Positions 44,745-55,090 of a stretch of DNA of 64,000 nt are shown piece by piece. Positions within the stretch are counted from its first letter, which is position 1, and each line of letters starts with the position of its first letter. The stretch covers positions 2,232,001 to 2,296,000 of the forward strand of contig JAPFBE010000032.1 of the NCBI GenBank assembly GCA_034336665.1. Reading direction: 5' to 3'. The DNA comes from Luscinia megarhynchos (lineage: Eukaryota; Chordata; Aves; Passeriformes; Turdidae). The position numbers and the translations under genes were made by a program. The notes under the pieces are model-generated. The model did not search any database and was not told where the DNA came from. It saw nothing but the letters and a program-made list of their open reading frames with translations.

Positions 44745-45000
44745 TAAAAGAAAATAATTTGGTTTTGATCAGAAATTTAGAAACAGGTAAAACTGAAGGG
44801 CCTTTCAAACTAATCATGTAGGGAAAAGATTGTGCTTGTGTTTCCACAGATAGAGGATTGAAATGGGTTCCTGCAAAATACGTGAAACTGTATTGGGCCC
44901 AAACGCAAGTAGAAGCCAATCCTGGAAGCGAGGAAGGGAGCTCGCAGACAGAATCAAAGACAAAGGATGTGAACTTCTCTTCAAACAAAATATAAAAGAC
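44745..45000 (+). pseudogene. pol: Integrase C-terminal remnant of provirus D
   Basis: The frame encodes LVLIRNLETGK..GPFKL and, after a stop, CACVST..LKWVPAKYVKLY, the DNA-binding domain end of a betaretro/alpha-type integrase. It is followed by a Ser/Glu-rich tail. Homologous to 43030-43270. Confidence 0.55.
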
Positions 45001-45179
45001 TTAAGAACTTCACTGTTAGAAGCATGTTTGTTTATATGCTGTTGTATCTTTTTGTCAATTATGTTAGGTAACAAAGTGGATTTACCAGTGATGCAGCCAA
45101 GGGAGAAGGTTTGGGAAAATTTAGCATAGACAGCGGGGTTGGACACAATTTGTTTCAGACATCCCAGGCCAAAAAAGCA

Positions 45180-46210
45180 TTTTGAACATGTTTAGTGGGA
45201 TTGCCAGTGAAAGAATGGCCCATTCCGGAGGGCATCCCTTCATGGGTGATGCGAGTTGTGACAACTCCTGTGGACGGATGGCATGTGTGGGTTCAGTTTC
45301 TCCCGGTGGCCTTTTTCGAATCAGAAGAATTAGAAATGTTTTGCTTCGACAAGAATGGACTTTTGTATTGTATTTAATGTTTCAGGAGTGACAAAGAACC
45401 AAACAATGGATGTTACTCTGAATCAAGATGTATATAGTAATTGTATTGTAGTCTCAAACAAACCATCCTTCCGAGTTGCAGCACAGTTACTGTGGAGAAC
45501 ATTCTTTATTTGTAGGGACAGAATTTGGGCTGGTATCCCTGCGAAAGTCAGAGGAGGTCCATGAAGCATTGGAAGATTTTTATTGTTAACCCCAGGTTTA
45601 AAAATTCTAAGAAAACCAAAGCACAGAAAAAAGAGAGCAATCAAGGAATATGATCTGAATTGTGATGATGAATTTTATACATGGAACAAGGCACAGAGAA
45701 TTGCGGCAGCGCTATTCTCACCTCAAATGGCATCAGGGGTGGCCTTGGCTCAATTGAATCGTATGGGTTGTTGGTTGAGCAAAAATGCCAAAACTGTTTC
45801 TCTCTCACTGAGTGACATGTTAACTGATGTCAACAGTGTGAAAAAAGCCACTCTTCAAAACAGAGCAGCAATTGATTACTTACTGCTGGCTCATGGGCAT
45901 GGATGTGAATTTGAAGAATTTGAAGGAATGTACTGCATGAATTTGTTTGATCATTTGAAATCAATTTATAAGAATATAAGACAGTTCCAGAATGGTAAGG
46001 CAAAGCTTGAAAAAATTACTAAATCATGGTTGGATGGTCTGTTTGGCCTTTTTGATCTTTTATCTTTGTAAAGAGAAATTTTGAAAGTGGGTTTTTACAT
46101 ATTAGTTGGGATTGTTATTTTCTTTATTCTTTTTCTGGTTATTTTGCCTTGCATTTTTCACTGCCTTTGGAGAGCATTGGACACAACTGTAAAAGATATA
46201 TTTTTGGTGC
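45180..46210 (+). pseudogene. env: Provirus D env remnant, alpharetrovirus-like
   Basis: Surface-unit scraps (45195-45560) change frame. The transmembrane part is open from 45583 to TAA 46069-46071: a basic cleavage site (HRKKR), a hydrophobic fusion region (AAALFSPQMASGVALAQ), the immunosuppressive-type block (LQNRAAIDYLLLAHGHGC) and a degenerate cysteine motif in which the CX6CC pattern is disturbed by extra residues and a Tyr. The stop precedes the membrane anchor, which continues in the same frame (46081-46180, ILVGIVIFFILFLVILPCIF). The product would be non-functional. Confidence 0.75.
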
Positions 46211-46226
46211 AAACAGAAGGGGGAGA
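46211..46226 (+). promoter_or_regulatory. Polypurine tract of provirus D
   Basis: AAACAGAAGGGGGAGA immediately before the 3' LTR is the plus-strand primer site. Confidence 0.9.
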
Positions 46227-46875
46227 TGTGGGGGTCCAGGGAGTCCCTCTGGACCTTCCAGGAGAGCGGAGACCCCCTGTCCAACTCCCCTGAGAGACCC
46301 CCCGAGTGAGGCCAGGGGGTCAGAGAGCTGGATTCAGCTCGTCAGGGACATTTGCTTTCCTGCAGAGGAGAAATGCGACCTTTGAGAGTAACTAGGGTCT
46401 GAATTACATATTTAACATGTAGAAAATGTGGTTTTTAGGATTGTTTATATTATCAGTCACAAAGCCAAGATGGAGAATTTGGGGTGTGGTATCTTTTTTC
46501 TTCTTCTTCTTCTTACCCTCCATGTTGGTGTGGGATGCTGGGAATCACAGATTGGTTGGGGACAAAACTAGACATTGTAATAAAACTTTGTAGTATTGGA
46601 ATATTATTGTAAACATAGAATACGTAGCATAGAGTATAAAAGATAAGTTCGGCCCTCCTTGGCAGACTTTCGGCCCTGGACACGGTGGTGACTAGACTGC
46701 TGCTCGCGAAAGCAAAGAACACTTTATAGATAACAAATAATAAACAGACCTTGAGCCCGGACGACTGTCTCCTGCAGTTTCTCTTCGGTTGCTTCAAGAA
46801 TTCCCTGTGCCCTGAACCACCCTCCTATGTCCATCTGAGTGGTCTCGGCCACAAAGAGACCCCCAGACAGTGACA
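46227..46875 (+). repeat. Provirus D 3' LTR (649 bp)
   Basis: Same structure as the 5' LTR, with TATAAAAG near 46636 and AATAAA near 46739; followed directly by CCTGGG. Confidence 0.95.
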
Positions 46876-46881
46876 CCTGGG

Positions 46882-47637
46882 TTCCCTTTTGAGGAGTGCT
46901 GTCCCCTCGCGGACAAAGCATAATTGTATAGCCCCCCCCCAGCACCCAGGCACTGCTCCCCCTTGTGGACACAGAATGGTACTGCAGCCTGTACCCCCCA
47001 CCGAGCAGTCCTGCCCCCTTGTGGACATAGCATGGTACTGCAGTCCCCCCCCCCACTCCCAGCAGTCCAGCCCCCTTTTGGACAAAACCAAATACCGCGG
47101 CCCTCCCCCCCATGCAATGCTGCCCCCTTTTAGACACAGCCCAGTACTTCAGCCCCACGCCCCACTAGCAGTGCTGCCCCCTAGTGACACAGTTTGGTAC
47201 TGCAGGCCCCCCCCCCTCCCCCCCACCACAAGGAGTGTTGTCCTCTTTTGGACACAACCGGGAAGTGCAGCCCTCCACTACCCCGAGCAGAGCTGCCTCC
47301 TTCAGAACACAACCTGGTACTGCAGGCCCCACCCCGAGAACTGCTGCCCCCTTGTGGAGCCAACCCGTTACTGCAGCCACCTTGTGCGAGCAGTGCTGTC
47401 CCCTTGTGGACACAGGATGTCACTGAGGCCCCCCCCCCTCCCCCTACTTCGAGCAGTGCTGCCCCCTTGTAGACACAGAATGGTACTGCAGCCCCCTGCC
47501 CAGAGCAGTACTGCCTCATTGTGGACACAACTCAGTACTGCAGTGCCCCCACCCCCCAAAAAGTGCTGTCCAGTTGTGGACACAGCATGCTACTGCAGCC
47601 CCCCTTCCTCCCTTGAGGAGTGCTGCCCCCTTGTGGA
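46882..47637 (+). repeat. C-rich ~57-bp minisatellite
   Basis: Units contain GCAGTGCTGCCCCCTTGTGGACACA and GGTACTGCAGCCCCCC, spaced about 56-60 bp, roughly a dozen copies. A 288-codon open frame across it is repetitive and not a gene. Confidence 0.85.
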
Positions 47638-48070
47638 CACACCCACGGGGTTTTCGCTCTTGAGATTTCAGAGGGTGCAGACACCTTTTATCTTAAACTT
47701 CTGGCCGCAAGTTGCCCACTTCCTTTCCCGACTGGCACAGAGACTAGGAAGGTAGAGCCTTCCCAACCTGCCTGCCCCATATTCCCTCTTGAACCTGACA
47801 TTTTCCCCCAAAAGTTCAGAACTTCAGGCTTGTGCAGACCCTTGTCGGTTTCAGGAGCCAAACTGTCTGGTCCCAGTAACAAAACTGCTGTCCAAAGTCA
47901 GTAGAAATGTTACGAACCATTTCACAGACCTTAACACCCATACCTTCACCCATCAAACGATTAGTAAAGACATTAGCACGCATCTTCCCTCTCACACTGA
48001 TGTTTCCTGTGCTGGTGACTGTCTTTTAAACTCAGCCTTCGTCCTGACCTCTCTGCTGTTGTAGTTCAAT
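47638..48070 (-). mobile_element. Truncated LTR and internal end, same family as 29042-29570
   Basis: On the minus strand internal sequence (47780-48070) runs into the first ~140 bp of the LTR (47638-47779), which is then cut by the C-rich minisatellite. Alignment with 29160-29563 is clear through most of its length (for example CTGTCTGG and CATTAGCAC words). Confidence 0.6.
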
Positions 48071-48239
48071 GGACACAGGTTGCTGTCTCTTCCCGCTTCC
48101 ATGGGCATGCCAGTGTTTAGCCATCTCTATGATGGCAGGGCCCCACCCACTGTGCCCTGGGAAGACAAAAAACATCACTTCAAATATCCTCATTCTTCCT
48201 TCTTCCCAGGCATTTGCTCTGCCAGTGGAGTTTGCTGCT

Positions 48240-48370
48240 GATTGCCACAGGGAACCAAGGAAACCCCTGTGACACTGTGGGGCACATGGAACCAAACATC
48301 TATTGTGACACCACAGAGTCCATGGTGAAACAACAAGGCCTTGTGGAACCAAGGAGTCCAAAGGTCTAAA
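48240..48370 (-). repeat. 36-37-bp minisatellite, inverted
   Basis: Three to four units (GTGACACTGTGGGGCACATGGAACC). 48071-48239 before it is unassigned. Confidence 0.65.
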
Positions 48371-48519
48371 ACAGATCTTGCGTGGCTCTGCCTTGGGAAT
48401 AGAAACCTTCATGGTGGCATCTTGACACACACTTCAGGAGGGTGTCTATTTGTAATGGGGAAACTCAGAAGTTCTCGATTGTTTCAAAAAAAGAAAAGGA
48501 AGAAAATCCCTGTTTGCCT

Positions 48520-48720
48520 GAGTGCAGTCAGTTCTCCAACCAAAGCAGGTCCCAGGTGAGTGAGGACAGACAGGATGGGGTTGGGGAATGTGGAGAAAGG
48601 TTGTCCACACCGGGTCAGACCTAAAGGCACAGCTTCTAAGTCGGCCAGACCTCCTGAGGAGAGACCCTGGATCAATATCACTGACAGAATACTGCAATCA
48701 CCTCTTCCCCAAAAAGAAAA
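48520..48720 (-). repeat. R1-related segment, inverted
   Basis: AGACCTCCTGAGGAGAGACCC and TGGATCAATATCACTGACAG are the reverse complement of words at 14225-14330. Confidence 0.6.
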
Positions 48721-48939
48721 GCAATAAAATATACTCTTTAAAATAGAAATACATATTTCTAAGAAGCTTTTTGAAATATTTCTCCACAACTACAGAAAAA
48801 ACATTCTTAATGAACTGCACTGGACCAGAAGGAAATTAAGGCAGAGCCATGGTTTGTCAGGACTTGCTTGATCCCAGTGAGCCCTGTGGTGCACTTGGTG
48901 CTGAGCCCTGGAACCTCAGAACCTCAGGGGAGATTTCAC

Positions 48940-49240
48940 AAACCTTTCCAAGAGTCAAAGGCAGAAAAAAACCCTAAAGTGTCTGAAAGCATTAATGGGT
49001 CCCACTGAGGTCCATCCCCACCACAGGCTCCTCATGGACTCCTTGGAGGAGAGAATAAGAGGCCATGATTGATCAAAAACCTCTCAGAGACTCAGATAAG
49101 AAAGGAAAATCCAAAAAAACTGTGCATAACTCAAAGCATTAATGAACCCCACTGAGTGTCAACACAAAACTCTCAAGGGACTCATTAAAGCAGTTAATTG
49201 GAGGCCATGATTGCACAAAGCTCTCAGAGACTCTAAGGCA
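48940..49240 (+). repeat. ~141-bp tandem duplication
   Basis: GGCCATGATTG and CTCTCAGAGACTC words recur 141 bp apart (49062 and 49203), with neighbouring words in the same order. Confidence 0.55.
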
Positions 49241-49439
49241 AAAGCAAAACCCAAAGTCCTTTTTAAAACCTGCAGTCCATGGGAGCATGAAGGAGTCCCC
49301 CAGGGCCATTCCTGACCAAGGCTCCCCAGGGACTGGTCCCAGCAGATCCCTGAGGACACTGGGATGTGAGGGGGATGCTGAGGGCAGGACAAGGGGTCAC
49401 AGTTCCCAGCCTTCCTGGGGCTGTGCCAGGAGGCCCCAG

Positions 49440-50000
49440 TGGCTCAGGACAAGGTGTCTCCTCAGTGTCCTTGGTGGCACAGACCCTGCTATGCCTCAGT
49501 GCACCAAGACGTGGCTTCTCTTTGTCCCCACCTGTCATCTCTGCCTCCAATTTCCTGCTCTAAATGGAACCTGGGGACACTTTCTCAGTTGTATCCCTCA
49601 TTGGGTTCTATTAAAACTTTAGGAAACTTCAGAGTTTGATTCTGACTTGGAGTTCTTGAGGGGTTTCTTCAACTCCCTCTCAGCAACTGATGTTCAGGGC
49701 CTTAGCACAAACCCCGAGAGGGTCATTCAAGTCCTTGTGCTGTGTCTGTGTTGCTGAGCTGGGCCAGGCTCCTGGCACAGAGGCAGCTCCTGGCAAGGGC
49801 AGAGCTGCAGAGAGACAGCTCTGCCCAGGAGCAGCTCCTGTGCATAGCCCAGCAGGGCTGGGGCAATGCCTGCAGCCACCCCGGGCACAGAGGCACAGAG
49901 AGCTTCAATCAGTCAGGGCTGGGAAGATGCTCAGAAGTGACTGGGGCAGAATCACTCCCAGCCCTTGACACAGGAAGCCTCTGGCTGCAGGACAATGCAG
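49440..50000 (+). repeat. Dispersed repeat R1, 3' part
   Basis: CCTGGGGACACTTTCTCAGTTG, GAGAGGGTCATTCAAGTCC and CTTGTGCTGTGTCTGTG follow in the same order as at 13610-13960. 50001-50500 is unassigned. Confidence 0.7.
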
Positions 50001-50504
50001 CTCCAGCTCCTGGAGTGATCTCCTAAAGTTGGAACATCCCAATGCCTACAGACTCTGTGAGTACATTCTCTGATTCCCTCTTGTGTAGAGTAGCCAGGGG
50101 TGCCCAGGGCTGTCCTGCAGAGCAGGGTCCTGTAGCCCAGGGCGCTGTGCTGGGGCAGGGACTCTGCTGCCTGCCAGGGACAGCTCTCAGCCAGCCCAGG
50201 AGCTGCTCCCAGCACTGGGGGAGAAGCTGTGCGGACAAGGAGCCACCCTGAGCAGGGCAGGTGCTGCTGCTGAGAGGTGCTGTGTGGGCAGGGCTGCTCC
50301 CAGCTCCAGATCTGCCTGGTCACAGTTCCAGAGAGCACTTCCCAGAAGAAGGTAAGTCTGGGATTGCTATAAAGATCAGGAGATTTCCTGAGAGTGTTTT
50401 CAATTTCTTACTTGGAGCAGGCTGGGAAATTTGGGAGGATGCCAAAAAAGATTTTTGCTTTTTATACACTTCTCATGTATTCGTAGCTCTATAAACTACT
50501 ATTA

Positions 50505-50635
50505 TATAATAATATAAAAAGAGCATCATAAATAAATAAATAAATATTTTATAAATTTATATAGCAATAAATAAGATAAATAATAATTATTAATTATAAA
50601 TAAAAATAAATAAATAATCTAATATAATAAAAGTC
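50505..50635. repeat. AT-rich low-complexity tract
   Basis: AATA/ATAA repeats, including (AAAT)n near 50535-50550, next to the 5' end of a truncated LTR copy. Confidence 0.8.
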
Positions 50636-51009
50636 CTCTGGAGGGACTGTGAAAAAATTGGAGGAGAGTCATAAACTGCAATATTTTCCTGGGTGGATGT
50701 AGATTGTGAAGGTGAAGACACCCCCTGAGCCATAACTAAAAAAGGAACTTTTCTCTCTTAAGTGAACTGAAATTATTATTTGGGTGGATAACTCACTGAA
50801 GTGTTTTTTGTATGATGTTGTTAAGGAATGTGGAATGAAGGAAGGAGGGAATAATCTAGGAATCTTATTCTGAATTCTTTTTGTGGTATTAATAAATTTC
50901 TTCTTGTACCTTTTTAATTTTTAAGCCTGCGTTGTCTTACTCCTAAATCCTATCTCTAAAAAGAAATTAAATATATTAAAATTGGCAAAACCCAAGTCAC
51001 ACCGTGACA
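50636..51009 (+). repeat. Truncated copy of the 1271-bp LTR family
   Basis: It matches the R-U5 end of 25930-27200 in opposite orientation (GTGAAGGTGAAGACACCCCC, AATAAATTTCTTCTTGTACC) and ends ACCGTGACA. Its 5' end is lost in the AT-rich tract. 51010-51310 is unassigned. Confidence 0.75.
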
Positions 51010-51309
51010 TGTGCTTTGCAAACATATTCATTGATTGTCCTGGAATAAACACACATATGATAATCATTTTCCAAAAATCAATAGCACATTTCCCCTTCCC
51101 TTTACCCATGCGTTCTTCTATCCTGGGGTTCCTCTGGTGGTCCCTTGTGGTCGTGGACTCCAGTGTTCCAGTCAGCCTGGCTGAGCTGGCAAGACACTGA
51201 GGCTGGTGAATTCCAGTTCCTCTTCTTACACAACAGGCATTGTGTGGTTTCCAGAGGCCAGTGGATGTGGGGAACAAGCATTGTGTTAGCTCACCTGGGG
51301 TGGGCAATT

Positions 51310-51510
51310 TATCATCTGGTAACATGAGGTCACAGAGTGGGCTATGACATCACAGAGTGGGTTATGTGAGGTCATTGAGCATCACAGGCTGTCTCTGTGA
51401 CATCATAGAGCTGACTGTGACATCACAGGGCAGAGGTCTGACATGACAGCAGGGCTGTGTGAAATCACAGCAGGGCTGTGTGAGGTCACTGGGTTGGTCA
51501 TTCTGCCCCA
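51310..51510 (+). repeat. TGACATCACAG minisatellite
   Basis: Words TGACATCACAG, GAGGTCACAG and GAAATCACAGCAGGG recur every ~20-30 bp, eight or so times. Confidence 0.7.
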
Positions 51511-51689
51511 GCCCCTCTCACAGTTTCCCCAGAGAAGTCCAAAGCTGTTCATGCCCAGCAGGGTCCCCTGTCCCTCTGTATCCCCCTGATCCACCTGGAG
51601 CCACAGCCTCCTCCAAGGACGTTCAGCAAATCCACCCCAGAGCCTGACACAGGGACAAGGGGCCAGGGCTGTGTGACCAGGACATCAAG

Positions 51690-52000
51690 GACGTGGATTA
51701 TCCAGGTCACTGGGGCCTGGTTTGGGTTCCCCAGGGCAGGAAAGATGCCTGGCAGCTGGAGCAGGGTGAGGGAAGGGCCTCCAAGGTGGGGCTGGAGCCC
51801 TTTGGCTGTGAGGAGAGGCTGAGGGAGCTGGGCTCGTCCAGCCCCGAGCAGGGAAGGCTGAGGGGCTTCTCATGCCAGCCTGGCAGTGCCAGCCAGGAGC
51901 TGATGGAGAACACAGAGCCAGGCTCTTCACCAGGGGGCTGGGGGGAGACAAAACAGAATGGGTGGAAAGGGGCAAGAAAGGAGATCAGATAGGACAGGAG
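51690..52000 (+). mobile_element. CR1-like LINE fragment, diverged
   Basis: Words GGAAGGGCCTCCAAGGTGGGGC, TGGCTGTGAGGAGAGGCTGAGGG and GAAGGCTGAGGGGCTTCTCAT follow the CR1 3' consensus order. Truncated at both ends; 51511-51689 and 52001-52540 are unassigned. Confidence 0.55.
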
Positions 52001-52540
52001 GACTTAAAATGAGTCAGGCTGGTTTCAGCATTTCCTCAACACTAAAATTAGTCTGACTTCTCCATCTACCACTGAAAACTTAGAAAATAGGACATCGTTT
52101 GAGAGGTTTAACCCCCACCACAAGCACAGCATCCTATACAACAGTGGAACAGCATTTCTATCTGTCACAGAATCATCTTAGTCTACAATTGGTTTTGTAC
52201 ACAAATCCCTTGTGGGTGACAGACTCATCAGATCCTGCTGGGACATCACACAGAGCTGAGGGAAGAGCTGTGATGGTTTTTAAATTGTATCATGTTCGAC
52301 TTCTGTTTGTTGGCAGAGAAGAGAAACCTTCCTGTGCCTCTGAGTCTCACCAGTCCCTGACCCCCAAGGACATAAACCTGATGAGTTGTGGTTCCCACTG
52401 CAGGGGTGGCACTTGCACCTCCCTCCATCCCCACAGCAGAGCTCCCTTGTCCCAGAAAGTCCCTGGCAGTGCAGGGATGAAGGAAACAGGTCAGGCCGTG
52501 GGGATCAGGGGCAGGGCACAGCCAGGGATTTGGGGTGGTT

Positions 52541-52795
52541 GCGAGCCCAGGTCAGGAGCCAGCCCTTGGCCTTGGTCAACCTCATCCAATTGTCCTGGGC
52601 CCACGGCTCCAGCCTGTGCAGATCCCTCTGCAGAGCTTCCTGCCCTGCAGCACAGCCACACTCCCAGCCAGCCTGGGCTCACCGGGCAACTGACTGAGGG
52701 TGCCCTCGATGGCCTCATCCAGATCAGCAATAAAGAGATTGAACTGCCCTGGCCCCAATCCTGAGCCCTGGGGACACCCCTGGATGTGGCTCCAT
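52541..52795 (-). mobile_element. CR1 LINE fragment, RT region
   Basis: Read on the minus strand it begins GGGGTGTCCCCAGGGCTCAGG and includes CTTTATTGCTGATCTGGATGAGG, the CR1 reverse transcriptase region after the palm. The ADD box itself is degenerate. 52796-53990 is otherwise unassigned. Confidence 0.75.
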
Positions 52796-53990
52796 TGCTC
52801 ACCTTTCCTTGGGCTGGACTTCTCTTATTGACAGAGCTGTGGCTTCCCTTGGTTTGTTTTCTGACAAGAAATGAACATCCCTCTGTGTCTCGGGCAGCTC
52901 CTTCTGCAAGGAAAGCAGGTGGGAGTTGGCGCCAAGGAGATGAAAGCTGTAGGCACAGCCTGGAGTGGAGGGAGCTCAGATTTGCAGAAGGCTGCTCTGA
53001 GTGCCAGGGTTTGGATGGGGGAAATGGTGGGGTGGAGGCAGGGACGGAGTCTGACTGCTTGTCAGACATAAAGGGTCTTGATTTTCATATCTGTTCAAAC
53101 TGCATTTGGAGGTTCTTGGATTCAGTGTCAATTGCACAGATTGAGCACATCAATGTATTAAGAGGGAAAGAAACCTAAACAGGACCTAAGAAAAGTTTTG
53201 TCACTGTCTTTGTAAATACAATACATTCACTTTGAAGACATTTCTGAAATCTGTCTAATGAACCAAAACAGATATGAAAACTAAAATCAAATTATTCCCA
53301 GAGGCTTGGCTTGTTAAGGTGTTCTGAATGTTAATGGCTCTGGGGCACTGAATTCCTGAACTGAAGAGCTGAAGGCTGAACAAGCCTCTGGAGCAGTCAA
53401 ATTCAGCAGCAGCCTCCAAGGTGCTGAGGATGTCAGCAGCCCCCACTGAGGCCATCCCTGCCCAGAGACCGTGGGGGAATGGGCAGACAAGGAGAGCGTC
53501 CCTGGGGCTGGGGAAGCAGAACTCAGAGGCACCAGCATCTCCAGGTGGGAAATGGAGTGTGGAATGTGGCTGTGAAAGCCCTGCCTGGGCTGTGCCAAGC
53601 AGGACAGACAAGCCCTGACCACCATACCCCAAACAACTCTGTCAAGCAGACATTCAAATGCAATTACTACTGTTTGCGTACTCAGAGTTGGATGTACTGG
53701 AGACATACTGACAAGAGATCCTCAAGAAGTCAAAACGATAAAACAGCCTTTACTAGCAACGTTAGAAAATCAGGAAAACTGTCAAAAGGTTTAATTTGAC
53801 ATTCGATCAACAAAAAAACACTTCTCAAAGCAATAACTTGGCCCATTCAACTTCACAAACTCTTTGCTCGTTCAATTTTAAGTTACTCAAAATTAGCAAG
53901 AGGAGGAAATTAGAAGAATACACAGAGAAAGACAAAAAAGGTAGAACCACACACTCAGCTAGCAACTCCTGGATTCCAGTGGTATGCAGG

Positions 53991-55090
53991 TGGAGATTCC
54001 ATGAGGAGCTAGGGTCAAGATGTGTGCCGGGCTGCTGTGTATTCGGGCACGGGGAGGGGGCGCGGGAGCACTGCCGGCTGCTCTCGGGGAGCGGCTGGAG
54101 AAGCGGGGTGCGAGCAGGATATCAGCGGAGCGGGCTGGGGCTGGGGCTGGGGCTGGGGCAGCGGCCGGCGGAGCTCGGCAGTGGCCGCTGGGGCGTGGAG
54201 GCGGCAGGGCCAGCGGCTTAGGCTGGGAGCGAAAGTCGGCAGCCTTGAGGTAGCGGCTTTCGGGGAGGGGGAAGAGCAGGCGTGAGCAGGGCTGTGAGCG
54301 CGGTGCGTGTGCACGGGGGCTGTGGGACGGGCAGGCCGCGTGGCGAAGGCGAGCTCGGCGGGCGGGCCAGGGCAAGGGGGCCGCTCGTCCTATGGACGAG
54401 ACGCGGCGCCACCGCTCAGCGGTAAGGGGGGCCGAGGGCAAGAGGTCTACCCCGGCGTTATCCGCCAGAGACTGAGCGGGGGATGGTAACAGCTCTACCC
54501 AGCTATCGGCCGGCAGAGTCTAAGGTAGGCGGCGGGCAACCGATCTACCCTGGCATCGGCCAGCAAAGATCGAGTAGCGGACGACAACAGGTCTACCCTG
54601 TTTCCCTTCGTCAGTGTGCCAAGTCCGGTGGAGGAGTCCTGGTGTGGGCAACAAGCGGCAGGACGGGAAGGCACCGGACGGGACACCGCGCGCACCCCTC
54701 CTGGCCTCCCCATCGCTGACTGCGATGCCTGCGGACAAGACACAAGGGGCACAACGCAAAACCGCTCGGGCCGGCCCAGCCCAGCCTGGCCCTGCGCCGA
54801 GAGACACCAGGTCTACCTTCCCACCCGGAGACAGCAGCGGACGGCTCCCCTTTACAGTGCGCATGCGCGCAGTGAAGGGAAACCCGCCCGCGCCTGCGCA
54901 GCCAAGGCCCCGCCCCGCGCATCGGGCCTGGGACCCGCGCGGAGGAGGGCGCGAGGGCGGGCCGTGCTGGCGAGGGCGCCCCGCGCAACCGGGGCCCCCT
55001 GTCGGCCCCGCTGGCCGGGAGAGGCCGAGGAGGAGGAGGAGGAGGAGGAGGAAGGGCCGCCGCACCCGAACGCTGGAGCGTCGGGCCGCC
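53991..55090 (-). other. CpG- and GC-rich flank of the 28S fossil
   Basis: Lies directly 3' of the 28S end on the minus strand, where the rDNA 3' transcribed or intergenic spacer would be. It includes (GGGGCT)n near 54135-54160, three ~60-bp repeats with GGTCTACCC and ATCGGCCAGCA (54430-54610) and a (GGA)n tract near 55027-55055. Long Arg/Gly/Pro-rich open frames on both strands come from composition. A gene promoter CpG island is an alternative. Confidence 0.4.

Larger units (their letters stand above)
39413..46875 (+). mobile_element. Provirus D: full-length but internally wrecked ERV
   Basis: Two LTRs (39413-40058 and 46227-46875) differ at only a dozen or so places by eye. The provirus is bounded by CCTGGG on both sides (39407-39412 and 46876-46881), a 6-bp target duplication as in alpha- and betaretrovirus-like elements. 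Inside are a tRNA-Asn-type primer site, weak traces of gag, shuffled pol pieces without integrase core, an alpharetrovirus-like env remnant and a polypurine tract. Confidence 0.9.

Noticed and set aside
46889..47755. 288-codon frame
   Set aside because: Entirely made of the C-rich 57-bp minisatellite.
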